NCBI GenBank assembly: GCA_018830225.1
Contig: JAHJSS010000035.1
Span: 1-36,664, forward strand
Direction of reading: 5' to 3'
Length of the DNA: 36,664 nucleotides
DNA from: Nanobdellota archaeon
Lineage (GTDB): Archaea > Nanobdellota > Nanobdellia > Woesearchaeales > UBA11576
Below are positions 15,904 to 24,468 of the stretch, piece by piece. The position numbers and the translations under genes were made by a program. The stretch's first letter is position 1. Every line of letters begins with the position of its first letter. Below the pieces are notes generated by a model that was not told where the DNA came from, made no database searches, and was given only the letters and a program-made list of their open reading frames with translations.

Positions 15904-16518
15904 ATGGACGTAAAAGAACTGCTCCAGAAGCGAAGGCTGCTCAAGAAGAAAAAGCCGAAATTCATAAGACAGGACGCTCACAAGAGAAAGAAGCTCTCCT
16001 GGAACTGGCGGAAGCCCAAAGGATCCGACAGCAAGATGCGCGTCAGCAGGAGAGGCTACAAGAGGTCAGTCAGGAAAGGATGGGGCTCACCATCACTGGT
16101 CAGAGGACTCGACAGGACAGGACTCGTCCCTTTCACCGTCAACAGGCCAGCCGATCTGGCGAACGCAGACCCGAAAAAGCACATAATAGTCATAAGCAGC
16201 ACAGTCGGCACCAAGAAAAGGGTGGCCATAATAGAGCAGGCGCTCAGCAAGAACCTGAAGATAGCCAACTTCAAGGAGCCCGCCAAGCTCGTCACCGAGG
16301 TGAAAGAGCAGTTCGAGAAGAAGAAGAAAGAGAAGGAAAAGCTCAAGGAAGAGCGGGCGAAGAAGAGAGAGGCGGCGAAGAAAGAGGCAGAGAAGAAGAA
16401 GGAGAAGGAAAAGAAGGAGAAGGAGAAATCCGAAGAGGAAGCCGCCGAACTGACAGAAGAAGAGAAGAAGATAGAAGATAAGAAGGAAAAAGACAAGATG
16501 CTCATATCAACCCAGTGA
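15904..16518 (+). CDS. rpl32e: Ribosomal protein eL32 with long K/E tail
   Basis: Archaeal/eukaryotic large-subunit protein. The core (about 1-125) has KPKFIRQDAHKRKKL, WRKPKGSDSKMR and GWGSPSLVRGLDRTGLVPF. About 80 further residues are almost entirely Lys and Glu with Ala, predicted to be a charged helix or coiled coil. Family members are usually 130-150 aa without this, though N-terminal extensions occur elsewhere. It begins one base after uL6 (TAAAATG). Confidence 0.96.
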   Translation: MDVKELLQKRRLLKKKKPKFIRQDAHKRKKLSWNWRKPKGSDSKMRVSRRGYKRSVRKGWGSPSLVRGLDRTGLVPFTVNRPADLANADPKKHIIVISSTVGTKKRVAIIEQALSKNLKIANFKEPAKLVTEVKEQFEKKKKEKEKLKEERAKKREAAKKEAEKKKEKEKKEKEKSEEEAAELTEEEKKIEDKKEKDKMLISTQ

Positions 16519-16533
16519 GGCTGAAAAGACAAA

Positions 16534-17001
16534 ATGAAACTCAAGGTCCAAAAAAGGCTCGCAGCAGCACTCTTCAAGTGCTCTGAGAAGAGGGTCTGGT
16601 TCGACGAAGACAGGCTTAGCGACATAAAGGAAGCGATAACCAAGCAGGATATCAAGGGCCTTGTCATCGACGGAGCGATAAGGCTCAAGCCCACAAGGTC
16701 GACATCCAAGGGACGGGCCAGGAAGAAGAGGAGCCAGAAGTCCAGAGGCATGCAGAAAGGTCCAGGGTCAAGGAAAGGCGGCCTCAAGGCAAGGACCCCG
16801 AAGAAGCTGCAATGGATGAACAAGATACGCGTCCAGAGGGAGTTCCTCAGGAGCCTGCGTGAAGGCGGGCTGCTGCAGAAAGGTATCTACCAGAACCTAT
16901 ACTCAAAGTCAAAAGGAGGCTTTTTCAGAAGCAAGAGGCACATCAAGCTCTACATAGAAGAGCACAACATTATACAGAAAACAGTTAAGACGGGAAAGTA
17001 A
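16534..17001 (+). CDS. rpl19e: Ribosomal protein eL19
   Basis: Archaeal/eukaryotic large-subunit protein with a long C-terminal helix. Signatures: QKRLAAALFKCSEKRVWFD at the N-terminus, a basic linker (KGRARKKRSQKSRGMQKGPG), and IRVQREFLRSLREGGLL. 155 aa, typical. Its place between eL32 and uL18 is canonical. Confidence 0.97.
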   Translation: MKLKVQKRLAAALFKCSEKRVWFDEDRLSDIKEAITKQDIKGLVIDGAIRLKPTRSTSKGRARKKRSQKSRGMQKGPGSRKGGLKARTPKKLQWMNKIRVQREFLRSLREGGLLQKGIYQNLYSKSKGGFFRSKRHIKLYIEEHNIIQKTVKTGK

Positions 17002-17008
17002 CTGAAAA

Positions 17009-17599
17009 ATGTCAAGAACAAAATACGGCAAGACGAGAACAGTCCCTTACAGGCGGAAGAGGGAAGGCAGGACAAACTACAAGAAGAGGCTGACCCTGCT
17101 CAAGTCAGGAAGCCCCCGGCTGGTCCTTAGGAAATCCCTCAACATGATAACCGCGCAGATAATCGAGTACAACCCAGACGGAGACAGGATACTGGTCTCA
17201 GCGACGTCAAAAGACCTCCATAAGATGGGGTGGAAGATGCACAGGGGCAACATACCCAGCGCATACCTGACAGGACTGCTGCTGGGAGTCAAGGCAAAGA
17301 AGAAGAAGATCAACAACTTCGTGCTCGACATAGGCCTGCAGACACCGATCAGGGGAGGCAGGCTCTTCGCGGCGCTCAAGGGGCTCATCGACTCAGGCGT
17401 CGAGATGAACTTCAGCAAAGAGGCGTTCCCGAGCGACGCCAGGATAAGCGGAAAGCACATCGCAGAGTACGCCAGCAAGCTCAGCAAGGACCCCCAGAAG
17501 TACCAGAAGCAGTTCTCAGGATGCATCAAGCAGGGCGTGAAGCCAGAGGACATGTGCAAGCATTTCGAGGACACGAAGAAGAAGGTAATCGCAAGCTGA
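17009..17599 (+). CDS. rpl18: Ribosomal protein uL18
   Basis: 5S rRNA-binding protein of the central protuberance. The N-terminus (PYRRKREGRTNYKKRLTLL) and SGSPRLVLRKSLNMITAQI are diagnostic, followed by the LDIGLQTPIRGGRLFAALKG stretch and a C-terminal Cys/Lys-rich end. 196 aa, normal for archaea. Confidence 0.97.
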   Translation: MSRTKYGKTRTVPYRRKREGRTNYKKRLTLLKSGSPRLVLRKSLNMITAQIIEYNPDGDRILVSATSKDLHKMGWKMHRGNIPSAYLTGLLLGVKAKKKKINNFVLDIGLQTPIRGGRLFAALKGLIDSGVEMNFSKEAFPSDARISGKHIAEYASKLSKDPQKYQKQFSGCIKQGVKPEDMCKHFEDTKKKVIAS

Positions 17600-17644
17600 T
17601 GACAAAGCATCAGGCATAACTAAAAATCAAACTGAATGATTAAA

Positions 17645-18469
17645 ATGGCAAAAGAAGAAAAGGAACAGAAGAAGATATCCCCGGTCGCCGAGGAAAATGA
17701 AAACAAAGAGACAGAAGCTCTCGAGGAAGGTCACGTCGTCACTCCGGTCGAAGAGGAAGAGATAGTCAAGACGGTCCCGAAAGCCTCAATCGATGTCGCA
17801 GCATGGAACCCCAAGACAATCATGGGCAAGAAGGTAAAGACAGGCGAGATAGCAGACATCGACCAGGTCCTCAACAGCGACAAGAAGCTCCTCGAGGCAG
17901 AGATAGTGGATGTCCTCATCCCCACGCTCGAGTCAGACCTCCTGCTCATAGGCCAGTCGAAAGGAAAGTTCGGCGGCGGACAGAGAAGGGTCTTCAGGCA
18001 GACGCAGAAGAAGACCAAGGAAGGCAATAAGCCCAGCTTCGCCACCTGCGCGGTCGTAGGCGACAGGAAAGGCCACGTCGGCATAGGATACGGCAAGTCA
18101 AGAGAGACTGTCCCCGCAAGGGAGAAGGCAATAAGGAAGGCGAAGATAAACCTCATCAAGATACGAAGGGGCTGCGGATCATGGCAGTGCAACTGCAAAG
18201 AGCCCCACTCAATACCCTTCGCGGTCGAAGGCAAGTGCGGATCAGTGAAGGTGATGCTGAAGCCGGCACCTAAAGGAACAGGACTCTGCGCAGGGAGCGA
18301 GATCGCCAAGATACTCAAGCTCGCAGGCGTCAAGGACGTGTGGTCCCAGACATCAGGCAAGACCACTTCAAGGATAAATCTCACAAGCGCAGTCGTCGAG
18401 GCGCTCAAGAAGCTGACCTCCATGAAGGTCCAGGAAAGATACAAGGAAAAACTTAACATCGTAGAATAA
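17645..18469 (+). CDS. rps5: Ribosomal protein uS5 with acidic N-terminal extension
   Basis: Small-subunit decoding-fidelity protein. The first 45-50 residues are a Glu/Lys-rich extension. The double-stranded RNA-binding domain and the uS5 C-terminal domain follow, with KFGGGQRRVFRQTQKKTKEG, VVGDRKGHVGIGYGKSRET and VMLKPAPKGTGLCAGSE. A short Cys insert (RRGCGSWQCNCKEPH) is the usual archaeal type. Start placed at ATG 17645; ATG 17636 would add three residues. Confidence 0.97.
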   Translation: MAKEEKEQKKISPVAEENENKETEALEEGHVVTPVEEEEIVKTVPKASIDVAAWNPKTIMGKKVKTGEIADIDQVLNSDKKLLEAEIVDVLIPTLESDLLLIGQSKGKFGGGQRRVFRQTQKKTKEGNKPSFATCAVVGDRKGHVGIGYGKSRETVPAREKAIRKAKINLIKIRRGCGSWQCNCKEPHSIPFAVEGKCGSVKVMLKPAPKGTGLCAGSEIAKILKLAGVKDVWSQTSGKTTSRINLTSAVVEALKKLTSMKVQERYKEKLNIVE

Positions 18470-18483
18470 GACGGAACAGCAAG

Positions 18484-18933
18484 ATGGAACAAGAGAAAAA
18501 AACCCAAAAGGAACCTAAGAAGGCGGAACCTGCAAAGGCACCAGCCAAGGAACCGGCCGCATCAGGCAATGTAGCGGTGATCCTCATCAGGAACACCACC
18601 GGCGCCAGCTGGGCCCTAAGGGACACACTCAAGATGCTGAACCTGCACACAAAGTTCTCATGCTCGTTGTTCAAGAAGAGCGGAAGCATCCTCGGCATGC
18701 TCAAAAAGGCCAAAGGCTACATCACCTATGGCGAGATAGACGGCGAGACAGAGAAGCTCCTCGAGCAGAAGAGAGCCAAGAAAGGCAGCGAGAAAAAAGC
18801 CAAGATGAGCTACAACCTCCACCCGCCGAGAGGAGGGTTCGAGAGGAAGGGCATAAAGAAGAGCTATGCCCAAGGAGGCGTCCTAGGATACAGAGGCGCA
18901 AGGATCAACGAACTGATCAAGAAGATGATATAA
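18484..18933 (+). CDS. rpl30: Ribosomal protein uL30
   Basis: Large-subunit protein. A Lys/Ala/Pro N-terminal extension of about 20 residues precedes the conserved start (VAVILIRNTTGASWALRDTL), followed by LNLHTKFSCSLFKKSGSILG and YNLHPPRGGFERKGIKKSY. At 149 aa it is close to the archaeal form (about 155). Confidence 0.96.
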   Translation: MEQEKKTQKEPKKAEPAKAPAKEPAASGNVAVILIRNTTGASWALRDTLKMLNLHTKFSCSLFKKSGSILGMLKKAKGYITYGEIDGETEKLLEQKRAKKGSEKKAKMSYNLHPPRGGFERKGIKKSYAQGGVLGYRGARINELIKKMI

Positions 18934-18946
18934 GAGATGATCTAAC

Positions 18947-19498
18947 ATGACTGTCCACACAAGAAAAAAGAACACCCGGCTGAGGGGAAGCAAGACCCAT
19001 GGCTGGGGCGCGATGAAGAAGCACAGAGGGGCAGGTAACCGAGGAGGCAGAGGCATGGCCGGCACAGGTAAAAGGGGCGACCAGATGAAGCCGCTCATAT
19101 GGAAGGACCGGCAATACTTCGGAAAATGGGGATTCACATCAAAATCAAGGGCTCCTGAGACAGAGCCGATCAACATAAAGACCATCGAGGACAGGGCAGA
19201 CACGCTCGTGAAGAAGGGGCTGGCCAGGTTCGAGAACGGAGCATATATCATAAACCTCAAGGACATAGGCTACAACAAGCTGCTCAGCACCGGAAGAGTG
19301 ACAAAGAAGCTCATGATAACTACAGACTTCGCGACAGACGAAGCAGCGGACAAGGTGAAGAAAGCAGGCGGAGAAGTGACAGTCCTGGTGGCGAAGAAGC
19401 CGCGCAAGGAAAAACCCGCCGCGCAGGCAAAGAAGAAGGAGCCGGCCAAGAAATTAGCCAAAGAAACTGCTGAATCGGCTGAAGCTGCTGAAGAGTAA
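18947..19498 (+). CDS. rpl15: Ribosomal protein uL15 with charged tail
   Basis: Large-subunit assembly protein. The Gly-rich N-terminus (LRGSKTHGWGAMKKHRGAG, then GGRGMAGTGKRGD) is diagnostic for archaeal uL15. The globular part ends near residue 150, followed by about 30 residues rich in Lys, Ala and Glu. It is the last ribosomal gene of the cluster; secY follows after 46 nt. Confidence 0.96.
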   Translation: MTVHTRKKNTRLRGSKTHGWGAMKKHRGAGNRGGRGMAGTGKRGDQMKPLIWKDRQYFGKWGFTSKSRAPETEPINIKTIEDRADTLVKKGLARFENGAYIINLKDIGYNKLLSTGRVTKKLMITTDFATDEAADKVKKAGGEVTVLVAKKPRKEKPAAQAKKKEPAKKLAKETAESAEAAEE

Positions 19499-19544
19499 AT
19501 CTTTTCCGCATAAAACATCCTAAAAACCATCCAAACGAGGAACA

Positions 19545-20933
19545 ATGGGACTCTTCGAAAAAGTCATATCATATCTTCCTGAGGTCGCAAGACCCACGCA
19601 AAGAAGGCTTTCTTTCAAGGAAAAACTCAAATGGACAGCCATCTGTCTTGTCATATTCTACGCAATGGGGCTTATCCCCCTGTTCGGGCTCGGCCAGAAC
19701 GCGCTGCAGCAGTTCGAGTACCTCTCGATAATCCTGGGAGCGCAGTTCGGGTCGATAGTCTCCCTGGGTATAGGACCCCTGGTCACGGCATCAATCGTCC
19801 TGCAGCTCCTCAACGGGTCAGGACTGGTCAAGTTCGACCAGACAACACATGAAGGAAGAAGGAGATTCCAGGGCACACAGAAGATAATGAACATAGGGTT
19901 CATAATCTTCGAGGCATGCATATACGTGTTCATGGGCGGACTCGCTCCGCCGGCAGAACTAGTAGGGACAGCGATGTTCTTTCATCTTGAGCTATTCCTG
20001 GTATTCCAGCTCTTCCTCGGCGGAATACTCATAATGTTCATGGACGAACTCATATCAAAATGGGGATTCGGATCAGGAATCAGCCTCTTTATCGTCGCAA
20101 ATGTAGCACAGGAGATATTCACAAGGGCACTGAGCCCGATGCCAAGCCCGACAAACCCAGGCATAGCAACAGGAGCAATACCTGCGCTCTTCCAGAGCCT
20201 AGCGGCAGGGGACGCAGTCACAGCAGGCCTCGAGCTAGCAGCAGTCATAGCGACAATAGCGGTCTTTGTCATCGCTGTCTACACGCAGGCCATGAAGATA
20301 GAGATACCATTGTCATTCGGAAGGGTAAGAGGCCACGGAATAAGATGGCCGCTGGCATTCATCTACACATCAAACATCCCGGTCATACTCGTGGCAGCGC
20401 TGCTTGCCAACGTACAGCTCTTCGGAAAGCTGCTACAGAACTGGGGCCACCCGATACTCGGCACGTTCGTCGGGAACACACCCTCCTCAGGACTGGTGTC
20501 ATGGCTCTACTCCCCTGACATCGTCGGCAAGATAATCAGGGGAAGCATCACGCTTGCAGATTTCGGCCACGCAGCAGTCTATATGCTATTCATGATAGGC
20601 GGCGCGGTCATGTTCAGCGTCTTCTGGGTACAGACATCAGGCATGGACGCAAGGAGCCAGGCAGAGAAGATAATGGCATCAGGGCTCCAGATACCTGGCT
20701 TCAGGAAAGACCAGCGCATACTCGAGAAGGTCCTCGACAGGTACATAGGGCCGCTGACCATAATGGGCGCGATAGCAGTAGGTTTCCTCGCGGCAATAGC
20801 AGACCTTTCAGGCGCGCTGGGCCACGGGACAGGAATACTCCTGGCTGTGATGATAGTATACAGGATGTATGAAGACATAGCAAAACAGCACATGATGGAC
20901 ATGCACCCCATGATGCGCAAGTTCATGGAATAA
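19545..20933 (+). CDS. secY: Protein translocase subunit SecY
   Basis: Channel subunit of the Sec translocon, working with SecE and Sec61-beta in the cytoplasmic membrane. Ten hydrophobic segments are visible. The N-terminal QRRLSFKEKLKWT, a plug-region segment, GFGSGISLFIVANV and the C-terminal tail (about residues 435-462) fit archaeal SecY/Sec61-alpha. 462 aa, normal length. A GAGG Shine-Dalgarno precedes the ATG. Position directly after uL15 is conserved; the DUF106 gene follows two bases after its stop. Confidence 0.98.
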   Translation: MGLFEKVISYLPEVARPTQRRLSFKEKLKWTAICLVIFYAMGLIPLFGLGQNALQQFEYLSIILGAQFGSIVSLGIGPLVTASIVLQLLNGSGLVKFDQTTHEGRRRFQGTQKIMNIGFIIFEACIYVFMGGLAPPAELVGTAMFFHLELFLVFQLFLGGILIMFMDELISKWGFGSGISLFIVANVAQEIFTRALSPMPSPTNPGIATGAIPALFQSLAAGDAVTAGLELAAVIATIAVFVIAVYTQAMKIEIPLSFGRVRGHGIRWPLAFIYTSNIPVILVAALLANVQLFGKLLQNWGHPILGTFVGNTPSSGLVSWLYSPDIVGKIIRGSITLADFGHAAVYMLFMIGGAVMFSVFWVQTSGMDARSQAEKIMASGLQIPGFRKDQRILEKVLDRYIGPLTIMGAIAVGFLAAIADLSGALGHGTGILLAVMIVYRMYEDIAKQHMMDMHPMMRKFME

Positions 20934-20935
20934 AA

Positions 20936-21709
20936 ATGGTCTTTGAGACGATACTCAACCCGATTTTCTCGCCGCTTCTAAAGCTGCCGACAGTCGTCGC
21001 AGTAGGAATAATCTCGCTAATCATATCCCTGATAATCACCCTTGTCTACAAGTACATGACAGACCAGACAATGATGAAAGACCTCAAGAAGAGGCAGAAG
21101 GACTTCCAGAAGAAGATGAAGGAGCTAAAGGGCGAGCCTGACAAGCTGATGAAGGTCCAGAAAGAGGCCATGGAAGTCAACATGCAGTACATGAAGCAGA
21201 GCTTCAAGCCGACACTCATCACATTCCTTCCGATAATAATCATATTCGGATGGCTAAACGCCCACATGGCATACGACCCAATACTGCCTGGACAGGAATT
21301 CACGACTACGCTTGTCTTTGACCAGGGATTCGAGGGAAATGTCAGCGTAAGCGTACCCGAAGGAGTGGAGGTCGTCGGAGAGGATACAGCCACGATAAAG
21401 GAAGGCATCGCTGAATTCAGGTTCAAAGGACAGGAAGGGGACTACCTCCTGGTATTCGGCTACGACGGCAAGAGCTTCGACAAGGAGCTGACGATAACAG
21501 AAGAGCCAACATACGCCCCTGTGATGAAGCAGTTCAGCAAGCAGCCGGTCAAGACAATAACCCTGGGCAACAAGAAGCTCATCGCAATAAACCTCTTCAG
21601 CCTCGAGGAAGGAGGGCTATCAAAAGGAAGGGTGGGATGGCTCGGCACATACATCATATTCTCTTTGGCATTCAGCCTCGGGCTCAGGAAGATACTTAAG
21701 ATATACTGA
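20936..21709 (+). CDS. DUF106 membrane insertase (EMC3/YidC-like)
   Basis: Member of the archaeal DUF106 family, related to EMC3, TMCO1 and Get1 and to YidC, thought to insert membrane proteins beside the translocon. Visible: TM1 (about 18-40), a charged cytoplasmic coiled coil (about 45-80) rich in Lys, Met and Gln, TM2 (about 93-112), then about 100 residues of beta-rich, non-hydrophobic sequence with Gly and Glu, and TM3 (about 232-250). 257 aa exceeds the roughly 200 aa of classical members, the excess being the extracytoplasmic part between TM2 and TM3. Tight linkage to secY supports a shared job. Confidence 0.88.
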   Translation: MVFETILNPIFSPLLKLPTVVAVGIISLIISLIITLVYKYMTDQTMMKDLKKRQKDFQKKMKELKGEPDKLMKVQKEAMEVNMQYMKQSFKPTLITFLPIIIIFGWLNAHMAYDPILPGQEFTTTLVFDQGFEGNVSVSVPEGVEVVGEDTATIKEGIAEFRFKGQEGDYLLVFGYDGKSFDKELTITEEPTYAPVMKQFSKQPVKTITLGNKKLIAINLFSLEEGGLSKGRVGWLGTYIIFSLAFSLGLRKILKIY

Positions 21710-21718
21710 TCATCCAAG

Positions 21719-22738
21719 ATGACAGACCTCAAACAACTTCTAGAACGAGCAAGCACGGTCTACAGTCAGAACTTCCCGCCGGTCACGTGGTTCGGGAGGT
21801 GCATATTCCTCTCATGGTACTGCGACGTTGGCACGTGCGCGTTCTGCTTCAGGTCGACCATAAAGCACAAGATAAGGCACGCTGCCTCAGCAAAGAGGAC
21901 TGTCGCATCCATACTGACAGACGCGATTATAGGAAAGAACCTCGGCTGGCGCATCGAGTTCCTGACAGGAGGATACAGGATATTCCCTTTCGAAGAGCAG
22001 CTGGAGATATGTGAATTGGTATCTAAAGTCTGTGGCTCTAAGATATGGGTCAATCTAGGATCAATAGATAAGGAACGGCTTCGCCGAATGGAACGGTACG
22101 TCGAGGGAGTCTGCGCGTCAATCGAGTGCGTGGATCCAGAGCTCCACGCGAGGATCTGCCCTGACAAGCCCGTCGAACCTTATTCAAAGATGCTCAAGGA
22201 AGCAAAGGAGATGGGATTCAAGACCAGCTGCACGATTGTAATAGGGTTGGGGGAGAAAAAATCTGACTTCGAGAAGCTCGCTGAGTTCATCGAATCACAC
22301 CAGCTGGACAGGATAACCTTCTACGCACTCAAGCCTGTCGCTGGAACACCCTACACTAAAAGCCCTGAGCCAGAAGAGTACGCGTGGTGGGTAGCGCAGA
22401 CCAGGGTGAGGTTCCCGAAACTCGAGATAATGGCTGGCCTGACACCCCAAAGGTCCTCTGATTACGCAGGAGTGCTGTTGAAGGCAGGCGCCAATGCACT
22501 CACCAAGTTCCCAGCAGTCAAACGGTTCGGAAGCCCGCAGGCTGCGGAGATAGAGAGGCAGGCAGCAGAAGCTGGCAGGGAGTTCCAGGGAAGCCTGACA
22601 AGGATGCCTGAGGCGGACTGGGAAGCAGAAGTAGAGAAGCTGGGGCTGGAACCTGAGCTCGAGAGGCAGGTCAAGCAGAAGCTGGGAGAGTACCTAAAGG
22701 GCATGGCAGGAGAGTGTCCTGAGAATAGCAATAAATAA
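21719..22738 (+). CDS. Radical SAM protein, biotin synthase-like
   Basis: Radical SAM enzyme of unknown substrate. The cluster-binding triad is C35, C40 and C43 (WYCDVGTCAFC), spaced Cx4CxxC rather than the standard Cx3CxxC. A Gly-rich SAM-binding segment (FLTGGYRIFP) follows, with the barrel strand CTIVIGLGEKKSDFEKL and TFYALKPVAGTPYTKSPEP downstream, as in biotin synthase and related proteins. The last 80 residues are Ala/Glu-rich helices. 339 aa. It follows the DUF106 stop by nine bases, so probably sits in the same transcript. The C-terminal part could mark a substrate- or partner-binding region. I cannot assign a reaction. Confidence 0.82.
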   Translation: MTDLKQLLERASTVYSQNFPPVTWFGRCIFLSWYCDVGTCAFCFRSTIKHKIRHAASAKRTVASILTDAIIGKNLGWRIEFLTGGYRIFPFEEQLEICELVSKVCGSKIWVNLGSIDKERLRRMERYVEGVCASIECVDPELHARICPDKPVEPYSKMLKEAKEMGFKTSCTIVIGLGEKKSDFEKLAEFIESHQLDRITFYALKPVAGTPYTKSPEPEEYAWWVAQTRVRFPKLEIMAGLTPQRSSDYAGVLLKAGANALTKFPAVKRFGSPQAAEIERQAAEAGREFQGSLTRMPEADWEAEVEKLGLEPELERQVKQKLGEYLKGMAGECPENSNK

Positions 22739-22797
22739 ATACTCAAACATCTCAACAGCAGTCATAAGCAAATCATAAGCACTTATAAGTGGGGGAC

Positions 22798-23727
22798 ATG
22801 GCATTCACACTCGGTCAAACAGCGTATCTCGTCCTACTGTTGTTCACATTCTACGGCTGCCTCAAGTCACTGATGGCATACAAGGCCAAGAGGGAATTCA
22901 AGTACCTTGTCATACTCGCGTTCTTCATAATACTCACGCCTCACCTGTGGATGAAGGCCTACGGAGTCAAGATGCAGGAGTTCCTGCTCACGTTCCAGTT
23001 CACCATAACTCTCGTGCCGCTGGCGCTCTTCCTGTTCTATGACTACTGGGAACGCAAGAGGCTCGAAGAGCAGAAGGACAAGATAAAGATAAAGACCTTC
23101 TTCGAGAGATACGTCAACCCCAAGATAATCAACGAGCTCCTGCAGAAGGAAAAGCTCGAGCTGAAGGGCAAAAGAAAGGAAGTCACGGTCTTCTTCATGG
23201 ACATAAGGGGCTTCACCAAGATGTCAGAGAAGATGTCGGCTGAAGAGGTGGTCAACATACTCAACAGGTACTTCGACATCTCCACATCAATCATATTCAA
23301 GCACGACGGCACCGTCGACAAGTTCGTCGGAGACTCAGTCATGGCGCTGTTCAACGCGCCTACCAACGTGAAGGACCACGAGCTCAAGGCTGTCACCGCT
23401 GCTATCGAGATACAAGAGGCGATAAGGAAGGACGGCCTGGTAGACACGGGCATAGGGATAAACACCGGCGAGGCTGTCGTCGGAAACATAGGCAGCAAGC
23501 ACAAGATAGACTATACTGCAATAGGGGACACAGTGAACACGGCCGCAAGGCTCGAGGGCGCGACAGGCGCAGGAGAGATAGTCATAAGCAAGGTAGTCTA
23601 TGACAAGGTCAAGCACGCGTTCCCGACAAAGCACAAGGAGATGATCACTCTCAAAGGCAAGGCAAAGCCTCTCGAGATATACAGGTACAAGACAAAGACA
23701 GAGAGCTACATCAAGAAGACAAAATGA
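22798..23727 (+). CDS. Membrane-bound class III adenylate cyclase
   Basis: Makes cyclic AMP from ATP, by homology. Three hydrophobic segments (about 7-27, 37-55, 63-82) are followed by the linker FFERYVNPKIINELL and a class III catalytic domain (about 120-295). Catalytic residues are all present: metal Asp D135 (FFMDIRGFT) and D179 (KFVGDSVMALF), base-recognising K175 and T240 (the adenine-type pair), and N247 and R251 (VNTAARLE). No HAMP domain or separate sensor domain is evident, so the membrane part may itself sense a signal. ATG 22798 follows GGGGGA; a GTG at 22789 is possible. Its stop overlaps the next start (ATGA). Confidence 0.9.
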   Translation: MAFTLGQTAYLVLLLFTFYGCLKSLMAYKAKREFKYLVILAFFIILTPHLWMKAYGVKMQEFLLTFQFTITLVPLALFLFYDYWERKRLEEQKDKIKIKTFFERYVNPKIINELLQKEKLELKGKRKEVTVFFMDIRGFTKMSEKMSAEEVVNILNRYFDISTSIIFKHDGTVDKFVGDSVMALFNAPTNVKDHELKAVTAAIEIQEAIRKDGLVDTGIGINTGEAVVGNIGSKHKIDYTAIGDTVNTAARLEGATGAGEIVISKVVYDKVKHAFPTKHKEMITLKGKAKPLEIYRYKTKTESYIKKTK

Positions 23728-24419
23728 AAATCGGAAGACTTAAACTACCTGACGTGGGAAAGCTGAGCATAGGCGACAAGGCCAGAGAGCACCACAGGAA
23801 GATCCAGGCGCATATAAGGAAAGTAATGCCACAGAGCGGCGAAGACTTCGGAAAGAGCATAGAGAAGAAGATCTCAGCATCACAGAAGATATGGAGCAAT
23901 GTAGGGATAGCTGTATTCAGCCAGAAAGCCGTCGAGAACGTAAGCCACTTCTCCAGCTTACTGCTCGGGACGTTCATGCTCCTGCTTGTGGACATAGTGC
24001 TCATCTTCCCGACAGACAATAAATCGCTAGCACTGGACTCCCTAATCACAAACTTCTTCGTAGTGCTCGCAGGGCTCCTCCTCATAAACATACTCACTTT
24101 CGTGGCGATGAGGGCGATGGGGTCGAAGACGCCGTTCAGGGTGTTCTTCAGCACAGTGAACACAGCGCTCTTCATGAGCCTGCTGGTCGTGTCGATACCT
24201 CTCGCGCTGATATCATTTGCGCTATTCTCCACGATGCTAAAGAGCGAGTCAGCGATAAACATGTTCTTCAGCCTGATACCCTTCTACAACTACCTGGTAT
24301 ACGGCTGGGGAGCAGAGACCCTGTCTAAGCTAAAAGGCATAAAGTCGGTTCTTGTCGCACTGATAGCGCTGCTTCTGATACTGTTCTTCAACCTGCTCCT
24401 GCCGCAGTTCATGGCGTGA
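23724..24419 (+). CDS. Yip1-like five-TM membrane protein
   Basis: Unassigned integral membrane protein. A soluble basic N-terminus of about 70 residues precedes five hydrophobic segments (about 75-97, 105-127, 140-165, 170-190, 203-227). The arrangement and the SLIPFYNYLVYGWG stretch before the last TM resemble Yip1/YIF1-domain proteins, which are widespread in archaea with undefined roles. It overlaps the adenylate cyclase by 4 nt, so the two are surely co-translated and may work together, for example as an accessory of the cyclase. The family assignment is by topology and is tentative. Confidence 0.65.
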   Translation: MKIGRLKLPDVGKLSIGDKAREHHRKIQAHIRKVMPQSGEDFGKSIEKKISASQKIWSNVGIAVFSQKAVENVSHFSSLLLGTFMLLLVDIVLIFPTDNKSLALDSLITNFFVVLAGLLLINILTFVAMRAMGSKTPFRVFFSTVNTALFMSLLVVSIPLALISFALFSTMLKSESAINMFFSLIPFYNYLVYGWGAETLSKLKGIKSVLVALIALLLILFFNLLLPQFMA

Positions 24420-24446
24420 GGCGCTGCGTCAGCGCCGAGGTATAAA

Positions 24447-24468
24447 TGGCTGCAGCCACGCTGCTATC
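24447..24468. repeat. Dispersed palindromic repeat, copy 1
   Basis: TGGCTGCAGCCACGCTGC followed by TATC, with the 12-bp palindrome TGGCTGCAGCCA. It lies just after TATAAA at 24441-24446. Confidence 0.6.
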
